Assembly (NCBI GenBank): GCA_002457485.1
Contig: NTJL01000008.1
Location: 1 to 38,416, forward strand
DNA: 38,416 nt
Direction: 5' to 3'
Source of the DNA: Pelagibacterales bacterium MED-G42
Lineage (GTDB): Bacteria; Pseudomonadota; Alphaproteobacteria; Pelagibacterales; Pelagibacteraceae
The notes under the pieces are model-generated. The model did not search any database and was not told the origin of the DNA. It saw only the letters and a list, made by a program, of their open reading frames with translations. This document shows positions 29,798 to 38,416 of the stretch, one piece after another (positions within the stretch are counted from its first letter, which is position 1; each line of letters starts with the position of its first letter). Both the position numbers and the translations under genes were made by a program.

Positions 29798-31480
29798 CTA
29801 AAGTTGTCTGGTGATAAAAGTATAAGAAAATTTTTTATAAAACTTTAATTTTTCACCCTTAGTAACACTGCATATATATGGTGTGGACCAGCATAATTTA
29901 GTCTTAAAATATTTGTCTGAAGAGTCTGGGTAATTAATAATGAACCCATTTTGTTTTTTTGTTGAATAATCTATAATTAAAATTTCTGGCCAGTAACTTT
30001 TTGAATTATTTTTTAATACTCTATTTACATTTTTTGTAAAATTAAAAATTATACATAGAGTTATTATTAAATATATTCCCCTATTGAAACTCACTTTTGT
30101 TAAAGAAATAGTCGTAATTAAAATTAAAAATATTAATGAAAATAAATAAGGTATACCAAAACGTATAACTGGCGACTTTAAGAACCATAAAGATAAACCA
30201 AATATGATAAGGATAAGTAATGTTACTAAACATAATTGATTAGAATTAGCTAAACTATTAATTTCTTTTAAATTGCTAAAAGTTGATTTTATATTAATTA
30301 AAAATAAAACTATAAAAGGTAATAAAATTGCAGCAAGGTGTTCAAATAATTCAATTTTATTTCTCTCGAACCATGTACCAACCCAGTTAAAATCCTTAAT
30401 ATACTCTTCTCTTAATAAATTTCCATCATAATGATTAAAAGATTTGTTAACACTTCCAGTCAAACCAGACATCATTTTTGAAATATCATTAGTATACCAT
30501 TCCATCGATTGAATGCATGTAAATTTAAAATGAGGAACAAAACAACCTGTAAATATAAACTGTTGAAATAACCAAAATAAAAAAAAAGCAAAACAAAAAA
30601 TTATTGGAATCTTAATAAGTGATAAATAAATTTTTTTTTTATAAATTAAGAAAGAGGCAAATAAAACGATAATCGGAGCAATAAAAGTCGATAATTTTAC
30701 CGTTAACGCGAATAAACCAAAACAACAAACTAAAATGAAATATTTGTTAATCTTATAAACATTATTTTCCTCAAATAGTTTAATAAAATAAAATATACTT
30801 AATAAGAGGTATATATTTGCAGGAAAATCAAAACCGTGCTCGGAAATTCTTGAAAACTTTATAATCACATAACTACCTAAAAATAAGATAAATAAATAAG
30901 AAATATTATTCTTATTTTTTTTGTACAATATTTCTTTAAGTAACATGTAAAATATAAAAAATGATAACAATGAATTACTTAATTGAGTTCCTTTTATTTC
31001 TAAAATAGGTAAATAAAAAATAGAAGAAAAGTTTAACCACGTAGAGTTCCATCCAAATTGTGGTTGTAAATTTGATAGACCAAATATAATTTTTTCAGAA
31101 ACTAAATTAATTATAAATGGAAGGTGATAATAACCATAGTCTTCATTAGGTTTATATTTCAAGGTCATTATGAAAATAAGAATAAATGAAATTAAAATAA
31201 ATTTATAATCTGATATAAGACTTTTAAAAATTTTTTTTTCGGTCTTAAAAATAAATAATAATATTAATAGTATAAAAATTAAAGAGTTAAAAGTTTCGTT
31301 TAATGGAACGATTAGATGAAATACAAAAGATAAAAAAACTAAAAAAATTATTCCAAGTAACCCTACTTCATAAATTTCTAGACTATTTGAATCTAATTTA
31401 AATATGTTTATTGATATTATAGATCCTGTAATTAATATTAGAAATATAAAAAGAATGAGAGATAATAAAATTTCAATCAT
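29798..31480 (-). CDS. Large multi-TM membrane protein (LIC_10190-like), probably polysaccharide-related
   Basis: Many hydrophobic helices; DYGYYHLPFIINLVSEKIIFGLSNLQPQFGWNSTWLNFSSIF resembles the LIC_10190-type membrane protein signature (from memory). Confidence 0.65.
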   Translation of the reverse strand: MIEILLSLILFIFLILITGSIISINIFKLDSNSLEIYEVGLLGIIFLVFLSFVFHLIVPLNETFNSLIFILLILLFIFKTEKKIFKSLISDYKFILISFILIFIMTLKYKPNEDYGYYHLPFIINLVSEKIIFGLSNLQPQFGWNSTWLNFSSIFYLPILEIKGTQLSNSLLSFFIFYMLLKEILYKKNKNNISYLFILFLGSYVIIKFSRISEHGFDFPANIYLLLSIFYFIKLFEENNVYKINKYFILVCCFGLFALTVKLSTFIAPIIVLFASFLIYKKKIYLSLIKIPIIFCFAFFLFWLFQQFIFTGCFVPHFKFTCIQSMEWYTNDISKMMSGLTGSVNKSFNHYDGNLLREEYIKDFNWVGTWFERNKIELFEHLAAILLPFIVLFLINIKSTFSNLKEINSLANSNQLCLVTLLILIIFGLSLWFLKSPVIRFGIPYLFSLIFLILITTISLTKVSFNRGIYLIITLCIIFNFTKNVNRVLKNNSKSYWPEILIIDYSTKKQNGFIINYPDSSDKYFKTKLCWSTPYICSVTKGEKLKFYKKFSYTFITRQL

Positions 31481-31623
31481 TAATTAACGTTATTACCTAA
31501 ATTGTATATGAAAAATTAAATTTATCATTATGCTTTAATTATTTTACGGACAATTTTTTTATAGTATAATATTTAAATATAAACTAAAATAAATATTATT
31601 TTAAAGAACCTTTTATAAATCCA

Positions 31624-32652
31624 ATGAAAAAAAAAACTGCTTTAATAACAGGTATCTCAGGCCAAGATGGAGCTTACCTAGCTGAATTTCTTTTAAAAAA
31701 AAAATATAAAATCGTTGGCACTGATAGACGATCGGCCAGAATGAACAATTGGCGTCTAGAAAGATTAGGTATTGAAAAAAAGATTATTTTTGAAGAGATG
31801 GAATTAGGAGAAACTTTTGAAATTGAAAGAGTTTTTAGAAAGTACAAATTTGATGAAGTTTATAATCTTGCTGCACAATCGTTTGTTGGAAGCTCTTTTG
31901 GAAGTCCGTTAAATACTTCAAATATTACTGGTCTTGGAGTTTTAAGAATTTTAGAAACTATACGAAATATCAATCCAAAGATAAAATTTTATCAAGCTTC
32001 ATCGTCTGAAATGTTTGGAGATGTATTAGAAAAAACTCAAACAGAAAAAACACCTTTTAATCCTCAAAGTCCTTATGCTATTTCAAAATTATTTGGTCAC
32101 TACATGTCTGTGAATTATAGAAATTCGTATAATATTTTTACCGTATCTGGTATTCTATTTAATCATGAGTCCCCATTGAGAGGTGAAGAGTTTGTAACCA
32201 GAAAAATAGTAAAAGGATTAGTTAAAATATTAAATAATGATCTCAATTTTTTAGAACTAGGAAACCTAGAAGCTAAAAGAGATTGGGGTTATGCAAAAGA
32301 ATACGTAGAGGCCATGTGGAAAATGATACAACAAAAAAAACCTAAAGATTACATTATTTGCACTGGCAAAACCTACTCGATAAAAGAATTTATTAACTAT
32401 TGTATAGATCACCTTAAAATGAATACTAAGTGGATAGGAAAAGGTTTGAATACAAAGCTTATAAATTTAGAGACAAATAAAGTTATTATTAAGATTAATC
32501 CAAAATATTTTCGACCGTCTGAAGTAAATTATTTAAAAGGTAGTTTTAAGAAAGCTAAAAGTAATTTGAATTGGATACCGAAAACTTCCTTAAAAGAATT
32601 GGTTAAAATAATGCTTAATGAGGAATTTAAATATTATAATAAAAAAAATTAA
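31624..32652 (+). CDS. gmd: GDP-mannose 4,6-dehydratase
   Basis: ALITGISGQDGAYLAEFLLKKKYKIVGTDRR, YNLAAQSFVGSSF, QASSSEMFGDV, SPYAISKLFGHYM, FNHESPLRGEEFVTRKI. Confidence 0.93.
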   Translation: MKKKTALITGISGQDGAYLAEFLLKKKYKIVGTDRRSARMNNWRLERLGIEKKIIFEEMELGETFEIERVFRKYKFDEVYNLAAQSFVGSSFGSPLNTSNITGLGVLRILETIRNINPKIKFYQASSSEMFGDVLEKTQTEKTPFNPQSPYAISKLFGHYMSVNYRNSYNIFTVSGILFNHESPLRGEEFVTRKIVKGLVKILNNDLNFLELGNLEAKRDWGYAKEYVEAMWKMIQQKKPKDYIICTGKTYSIKEFINYCIDHLKMNTKWIGKGLNTKLINLETNKVIIKINPKYFRPSEVNYLKGSFKKAKSNLNWIPKTSLKELVKIMLNEEFKYYNKKN

Positions 32653-32668
32653 TTTCTTTAAAAATTAC

Positions 32669-34393
32669 TTAATTTATTAATTTTCTAATTGATCCATCTT
32701 TAATTTCATATTTATTATCACAAAAAGATAAATTAGATTTATTATGTGAAACAATTACTATTGTTTTACTACCTTTTTCATCAATAATATTCTGATAAAT
32801 TGCTTTTTCAGTACTCTCATCTATCGCATTTGTAGCTTCATCTAGAACAAGTATTTCTCTAGAGTCATAAAATGCTCTAGCTATTACTAGTCTTTGTTTT
32901 TGACCTGACGAAATTTTTCTTCCATGCGTACCAACCATGTAATTTAATTGACCAGGAAGATCTTTAATAAATTTATCAGCACATGCAAGTTGAATTGCTT
33001 TTTCTAACTTTTTATCATCAATATTCTGATTAGAGGTTAAAGATATATTATTTTTTATTGTGTCCTCAATTAAAAAAGTATCTTGGGATAAAAATGTGAT
33101 TATATTTTGAAATTTTCTTTTATCAATATCACTAAATACTTCATTGTCGTCTATGTAAATTTTTCCTTTAGTAGGTTTAAATAAAAAAGTTATAAGATTT
33201 AAAAGAGTGCTTTTGCCTGATCCACTTTGACCGTATATTCCAGTAACCTTACCCCGCTCAAGAACAAAGTTTTCATTTGTAAAAAAATTTTTCTTATCAT
33301 TATAAGTGAAGTCAATATTTTCTAATTTTAACGATTTTTTAAAATTAAAATTTTCATGATTTGTTGTTTTTAAAACTCTTTTATCTTTTAATGAAAGAGC
33401 TTCATTAATAATTTTTACAGAATTTTCAGAATATCTTATTCTTTGTTTTTGAACTAAAATTCTACTTAATGATGGAAGTGCTCTATATGCAATTACAAAA
33501 TAAAATGTGATTTTTGATATAATTTCATCATTAGATATACCTGAGTCATATAAATAAATTAGTGTTATTAATAGAACAATCAAGCCCATTAATTCCAGTA
33601 GTGCTCTTGGAATAATACTTATTGTTTGCGTTTTGGCATCTAATAAACTTTGATTTTTATTTAAAAGATAAAAATTATTAATCAGTTGATCAATACTTTT
33701 TAAAAAATATATATCTCTTACACCTATAAAAATTCTTTGGCTTACAGTCACCATTTTTTCGGCAATTTCAACCCTTAGCTTTCCCCAAATTTTGATCCTT
33801 TTTTTTAAAAAGCTTAAAATTAGAAAAGTAATTAAGATTATAGGGATTATAGCTAAAAAGATTATACTATGACCTGTAAATATAATTAAAACAAAGATTG
33901 CAATCAAAAGCATACACTCACTTAATAATATCATCAACGCATCAAGAAATTCTGTTGAAAAAACTGATGTTTCAGAGCTCATTGTTGCAGAGAGTTTTCC
34001 TTGGCTATTGTTAATAAAATATAAATAGTCTTGATTAAAAAATTTTTTAAGAATTTTTGTGGAAACTTCTGCTCTTATCTCACTGTTGTAACCAAATATA
34101 TATCTATAAATAACTATAGAAAATACATTCTTTATGAGGAATATTGAAAAAAAAATAATACAAAAAATTGGTAAGATAATATTTTCTTTTTTTTCAATTA
34201 AATTGATAAAGTTATCTAAAATTGGAAGATCAGATAATTTTTCTGGAGAAAAAATAGCAGTAATAAATGGAATTACTGAAGCTATTCCAATTATTTCTAA
34301 TAAAGATAATAATAAAAACAAAAAAATAATAAAAAAAAATTTCTTTTGATTTTTTTTTGATAATATTGACCAAGCAGATAAATATAGATTCAC
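32669..34393 (-). CDS. ABC transporter, fused permease/ATPase (MsbA/PglK-like)
   Basis: N-terminal TM helices; GIYGQSGSGKSTLLNLI (Walker A), SSGQKQRLVIARAFYDSREILVLDEATNAID (signature/Walker B). Confidence 0.94.
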   Translation of the reverse strand: MNLYLSAWSILSKKNQKKFFFIIFLFLLLSLLEIIGIASVIPFITAIFSPEKLSDLPILDNFINLIEKKENIILPIFCIIFFSIFLIKNVFSIVIYRYIFGYNSEIRAEVSTKILKKFFNQDYLYFINNSQGKLSATMSSETSVFSTEFLDALMILLSECMLLIAIFVLIIFTGHSIIFLAIIPIILITFLILSFLKKRIKIWGKLRVEIAEKMVTVSQRIFIGVRDIYFLKSIDQLINNFYLLNKNQSLLDAKTQTISIIPRALLELMGLIVLLITLIYLYDSGISNDEIISKITFYFVIAYRALPSLSRILVQKQRIRYSENSVKIINEALSLKDKRVLKTTNHENFNFKKSLKLENIDFTYNDKKNFFTNENFVLERGKVTGIYGQSGSGKSTLLNLITFLFKPTKGKIYIDDNEVFSDIDKRKFQNIITFLSQDTFLIEDTIKNNISLTSNQNIDDKKLEKAIQLACADKFIKDLPGQLNYMVGTHGRKISSGQKQRLVIARAFYDSREILVLDEATNAIDESTEKAIYQNIIDEKGSKTIVIVSHNKSNLSFCDNKYEIKDGSIRKLIN

Positions 34394-34399
34394 AGTTAT

Positions 34400-35410
34400 T
34401 TAATTGTTAAGATCCTTTTTAGTAAATCTTATAAACTCGTCATTTTTTTTATTTAAATAAATATTTTCTATCCAATTATATGTCTTTTTTATACCTTCAT
34501 CTAAAGAATATTTATAATCCCAATTAAGTGTCTTTTTTATTAGATCGTTATTACTTGATCTTCCTCTTACACCTTGAGGTTTATCAAGTTGATAATTTTT
34601 TTTAAACTCTCTTCCAGATATTTTTTCAGCAATAGATAAAAGTTCGTTTATAGTAACTTTCTCATCACTTCCTATATTGATTGGATTAGAATAATCTGAA
34701 AAAAAAAGTTTTAATACAGCATCTACACAATCATCTATATATAAAAAACTTCTTGTTTGGGTTCCATCACCCCAAACATCAATAATATCTTTATTATTCA
34801 TTTTTGCTTCTATAACTTTTCTACATATAGCTGCGGGTGCTTTTTCTCTTCCTCCATCAAAGGTTCCCATGGGACCATAAATATTATGAAACCTTGCCAC
34901 TCTAGTTTCTAATCCATAATCTTCTGTAAAATGTCTACACATTCTTTCGCTGAACAATTTTTCCCAACCATAACCATCTTCGGGCATAGCTGGGTACGCA
35001 TCATCCTCTTTTAAACCATCAATATTTGGATCATTTTGTAAATCTTTATTATAAGCACAGGCACTAGATGAAAAAAAATATCTTTTAACGTTGTTTTTTT
35101 GGCATGCTTTTAAAAGATTAGTATTTATCAAAACTGATAACATGCAATCAGCTTTATTATTTTCAATAAATCCTATTCCACCCATATTACATGCTAAATT
35201 GATTACATAATCCATATCCTCAGACATCTTTAAACAATTTTTATACTCTTGCATATCTAGAGAATGATTATCTATTTTATCAAATTTTTGAAACCAAAAA
35301 TCGAGTGGTTTTACATCAACTGCTCTGACCAAATTGCCTTCATTTAAAAGTCTATTAATAAAATGACCCCCAATAAAGCCCCCTGCACCGACAACTAAGA
35401 ATTTATTCAT
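34400..35410 (-). CDS. GDP-mannose 3,5-epimerase-like NAD-dependent epimerase
   Basis: NLACNMGGIGFIENN, SSSACAYN, YGWEKLFSERMCRHFTEDYGLETRVARFHNIYGPMGTFDGGREKAPAAICRK, WGDGTQTRSFLYIDDCV; closely parallels plant-type GME sequence. Confidence 0.9.
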   Translation of the reverse strand: MNKFLVVGAGGFIGGHFINRLLNEGNLVRAVDVKPLDFWFQKFDKIDNHSLDMQEYKNCLKMSEDMDYVINLACNMGGIGFIENNKADCMLSVLINTNLLKACQKNNVKRYFFSSSACAYNKDLQNDPNIDGLKEDDAYPAMPEDGYGWEKLFSERMCRHFTEDYGLETRVARFHNIYGPMGTFDGGREKAPAAICRKVIEAKMNNKDIIDVWGDGTQTRSFLYIDDCVDAVLKLFFSDYSNPINIGSDEKVTINELLSIAEKISGREFKKNYQLDKPQGVRGRSSNNDLIKKTLNWDYKYSLDEGIKKTYNWIENIYLNKKNDEFIRFTKKDLNN

Positions 35411-35557
35411 ATACTAACTTGCGAATTATAATTGAAAAAATAAATGTAATATATTCTCCTTCTTTTTAAATGCAAACAAAAGGTATAAAGATTTTGAAAA
35501 AAAAGAGTAATATTCTTATAGAAATTGTAAAATTTTATTATAAATGTTGTTATATAG

Positions 35558-36400
35558 ATGATTGATAAAACAGCCGTTTTTTGTATCCCAGTAAAAAATG
35601 AGTCATCAAATATTAAAAGTCTATTTAAGACTTTAGATAAAATAACAAAATCATTTAAGGATTATTTTATAATTTTTGTAGAGTCAGACTCATCTGATAA
35701 CTCAAATATTTTGATAAAAAAATTTTTACAAAATAAAAAAGGAATTTTGCTTAACAAAAGTTTAAAACATATCAGTAATAGGGTTGCTAGGTTAGCAATA
35801 AGCAGGAATGAATATTTAAAATATATAAAAAATAATGATAAATTATTAAATTTTGACTTTATGATTGTACTAGATTGTGGAGGAGTTAATAACAATCTAA
35901 ATTCAGATAAATTAGAAAAAACTATTTCACAAAATCAGGAATTTATAGGTATTTTTCCTACACAAAGAATGTTCTATTATGATATTTGGACATTGAGAAT
36001 TAAAGATTTGATTAATTATGATTGTTTTGAAGAATTATTTAAAATTTACAAATACAAAAAAAATATTAAAAAAACATTTTATAAATTAATAGGTAAATTT
36101 ATGTTAATTAATTACTTTATAAAATCACAAAAAATTAGAGTAATTTCTGCTTATGGTGGAATGGCAATATATAGATTAAATAAAGTTATTGAGTTTACAT
36201 ATGATAGCAATAATGGGAAAAATTGCGAACACGTTGAATTTAATAAAAAAATTTCAAATAAATATGGTGATTGTTTAATTATAGATAAAAATTTGACTAA
36301 TTCTTACGGGTTGAATATCCATACTATAAATATTTTTCTTTGTAGTGTTTCAAATTTTTTTGCAAAAAGATTTATTAAAAAAATAATATGCAATTTTTAG
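35558..36400 (+). CDS. Glycosyltransferase, possibly CAP59/Cmt1-like mannosyltransferase type
   Basis: FCIPVKNESSNIKSLFKTLD, VESDSSDNSNILIKKFL, RVARLAISRNEYLKYI, FDFMIVLDCGGVNNN; family assignment from motif recall. Confidence 0.7.
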   Translation: MIDKTAVFCIPVKNESSNIKSLFKTLDKITKSFKDYFIIFVESDSSDNSNILIKKFLQNKKGILLNKSLKHISNRVARLAISRNEYLKYIKNNDKLLNFDFMIVLDCGGVNNNLNSDKLEKTISQNQEFIGIFPTQRMFYYDIWTLRIKDLINYDCFEELFKIYKYKKNIKKTFYKLIGKFMLINYFIKSQKIRVISAYGGMAIYRLNKVIEFTYDSNNGKNCEHVEFNKKISNKYGDCLIIDKNLTNSYGLNIHTINIFLCSVSNFFAKRFIKKIICNF

Positions 36401-37368
36401 TATATTATATTTTATCTTTTTTAATACTTTTTTTTTTATTTTTTTTTAGGAATAAAATTTGTACAAAATTAAAACTTATTGATTTTCCAAATGACAAAAG
36501 TATTCATAAAAAAAAGGCTTTATTATTTGGAGGTATTTTTTTAATTACAAGTTTATGTTTAAACGTAATTATTTTAATTTTAACAGATAAATTTCAAAGT
36601 AATTTTTTTAATTTTTTTTTAGTTTTTTCATTCTTCTTAATTGCTCTCATAGATGATATAAAAAATCTTAATCCCAACCTTAGAATGATTTTAAGTATAA
36701 TTATTTGCTTCATAGGAGTCGGCATAGACTCAGAGCTTAAAATAAATAGTCTATATTTTTTTTACAATAATAATATTTACCTTAATAACAATTTTTTTTT
36801 TGATTACATATTCTCAATTCTTTGTATTTTGTTGTTTTTAAACGCATTTAATTTTATTGATGGAATTAACGGGTTAGCATCAACTGTAGGATTAAGTTTT
36901 TTTTTATATCTTATAATGAAAAACCCTTCAATTTTCAGCTTTTATCACTTGTTTATAGTTTCTATTATATCTTTTTTATTTATAAATATTAAATATAGAG
37001 TTTTTTTAGGTGACTCTGGAAATTATCTTATCTCAATTAGTATTGCTATAATTCTATTAAAAGAAAATTCTTATCAACCTTCTCTGTATTATGCTGAAGA
37101 AATATTTCTTTTACTTCTTATACCTGGATTAGATATGCTTAGACTTTTTACAGTAAGAATTTTAAATAAAAGTAATCCTTTTAAAGGTGATCAAAACCAT
37201 CTTCATCATAGATTATTTAATAAGTTAGGTAATGTAAAAACTATTTTGATTTATTTATTTATAATAAATTTGCCAGTTTATATATTTTTCATTAGTCAAA
37301 GTTTTTTATATTCTCTTATTTTTATCTCAGTTTCATTTTATTTTATTTTGTTAAAATATACGTCTTAA
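36388..37368 (+). CDS. WecA/TagO/MraY-family polyprenyl-phosphate sugar-1-phosphate transferase
   Basis: KLIDFPNDKSIHKKKALLFGG, FFLIALIDDIKNLNP, NAFNFIDGINGLAS, FLGDSGNYLIS, KGDQNHLHHRLF. Confidence 0.95.
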   Translation: MQFLVYYILSFLILFFLFFFRNKICTKLKLIDFPNDKSIHKKKALLFGGIFLITSLCLNVIILILTDKFQSNFFNFFLVFSFFLIALIDDIKNLNPNLRMILSIIICFIGVGIDSELKINSLYFFYNNNIYLNNNFFFDYIFSILCILLFLNAFNFIDGINGLASTVGLSFFLYLIMKNPSIFSFYHLFIVSIISFLFINIKYRVFLGDSGNYLISISIAIILLKENSYQPSLYYAEEIFLLLLIPGLDMLRLFTVRILNKSNPFKGDQNHLHHRLFNKLGNVKTILIYLFIINLPVYIFFISQSFLYSLIFISVSFYFILLKYTS

Positions 37369-38125
37369 TAATAATATAAGGTAACAAAATAAATGAGATA
37401 AAATTTCTTATATATCTCAAGCTATAAAATGGAATATTTTTATATCCAATGCTTTTATATGTGAGAAGTCTATTTATTTTAGAATCCTGACCATCCCAAG
37501 ATCTAAAAAAACCAATCTTAAAAAAAACAGTTTGAAGAAATGTAATTTTTGAAAAACTGACCCATAATCCATAATCACAGGAATTGTTATACTTATAATC
37601 AAAACCACCGACCTTATTATATAAGCTTTTTCTAAAAGAAACACTTTCCTGTTGTACAAATCCCCATAATGCATGATGTGAATAACCTCTCCTTAAAATA
37701 AATCTGGGATATATATATGGAATACCTGAAAATCTAAAATTTTTTTTTATATAACCGTTGATACCAGATATCCATTGAACTTTAGAATTTTTTTTAAAAA
37801 AATTTGAGACATTATAAACAGCGTTTTTATCAAGTATATCATCAGAATTAATCCAGATTATAATTTCTCCTCTAGCTATTTGTATCCCTTTGTTAATTGC
37901 ATGATACATGCTTTCATCTTTTTCTGATATAAACGTATCAATTTTATCAATATATTTATTTATAATTTCACCAGATCTGTCTGTAGATTTACCATCGATT
38001 AAAATATACTCGTAATTTTTTGAAGTTTGATTTGTAACTGATTGAATTGTTTTTTCTAAAAACTTTTCACCATTTAAATTAGGTGTTATTATACTTACAT
38101 AAGGTTCACTAATTTGTTTTTTCAT
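37343..38125 (-). CDS. Glycosyltransferase family 2
   Basis: PYVSIITPNLNGEKFLEKTIQSVTNQTSKNYEYILIDGKSTDRSGEII, YHAINKGIQIARGEIIIWINSDDI. Confidence 0.95.
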   Translation of the reverse strand: MKKQISEPYVSIITPNLNGEKFLEKTIQSVTNQTSKNYEYILIDGKSTDRSGEIINKYIDKIDTFISEKDESMYHAINKGIQIARGEIIIWINSDDILDKNAVYNVSNFFKKNSKVQWISGINGYIKKNFRFSGIPYIYPRFILRRGYSHHALWGFVQQESVSFRKSLYNKVGGFDYKYNNSCDYGLWVSFSKITFLQTVFFKIGFFRSWDGQDSKINRLLTYKSIGYKNIPFYSLRYIRNFISFILLPYIIIKTYILTK

Positions 38126-38416
38126 TATTGATATTGTAATATAGATTTAAAGAGTACAAAAACCAGAGCATTGTGGCATATGAAGTCGTAAATAAACTTC
38201 CATGTGGTTTTAAAGGAAATATATAAGTTATAAACAATGCAAAAAATATTTTTGAGTAAATACCTAAATTATCTTTATTATTAAAATATTTTAATACAGG
38301 ATAAACTATAACTATAATGAACATAAGAAACCCAAATAATCCTGTATCAGACAATAGCTCAACATAAATGTTATGTGGATGGCTTGAACATAAATATTGC
38401 TTACTTTTTGGGTTCA
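38109..38416 (-). CDS. O-antigen ligase/polymerase (Wzy_C-like), C-terminal fragment truncated at the window end
   Basis: Extending the ORF to the window edge gives NPKSKQYLCSSHPHNIYVELLSDTGLFGFLMFIIVI, with the SHPHNIYVELLSDTG signature. Confidence 0.8.
   Translation of the reverse strand, partial: NPKSKQYLCSSHPHNIYVELLSDTGLFGFLMFIIVIVYPVLKYFNNKDNLGIYSKIFFALFITYIFPLKPHGSLFTTSYATMLWFLYSLNLYYNINNEKTN

Noticed and set aside
31542-31570. Promoter-like TATAAT upstream of gmd (31565-31570)
   Set aside because: Good -10 but poor -35 (TTTTAC/TTTACG) in very AT-rich sequence; not distinguishable from chance without TSS data.

Overview
The window reads as a streamlined, very AT-rich alphaproteobacterial chromosome, most likely SAR11 / Pelagibacterales. 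This rests on gene content, tight packing and base composition; no database search was run. From 1 to about 28.8 kb it is a conserved housekeeping backbone: rpoH 3' end, purA, thiD, glmM, folP, ftsH, tilS, cpoB/ybgF, pal, tolB-A-R-Q, a RuvC-like nuclease, yebC, ymdB-type phosphoesterase, 5-FTHF cyclo-ligase, zapA, tkt-gap-pgk-fba, thiE, efp, an IMPase-family gene, rpmE, trcR/DUF1013, rpsU, initiator tRNA-fMet, transaldolase, pntB-A2-A1. Two small genes are missing from the ORF track: an aa3-oxidase subunit IV-like peptide and rpmJ. A solitary 5S rRNA gene (minus strand, about 28798-28914) marks the transition to a surface-polysaccharide island (glycosyltransferases, GDP-mannose 4,6-dehydratase, plant-type GDP-mannose 3,5-epimerase, ABC flippase, WecA-like initiator, O-antigen ligase/polymerase fragment) that runs to the window end. 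This matches the known SAR11 hypervariable region HVR2, which splits the rRNA operon between 23S and 5S. The observations most worth following up are: (1) rpsU appears to start at a rare ATT codon behind a GGAGG Shine-Dalgarno and is 6 bp upstream of the initiator tRNA gene, whose anticodon stem has a variant '3GC' signature (A:U at 29:41); (2) the orphan 5S gene has a candidate promoter of its own and ends only 7 nt before the start codon of a sugar epimerase gene; (3) a 14-nt homopolymer lies within that epimerase gene.
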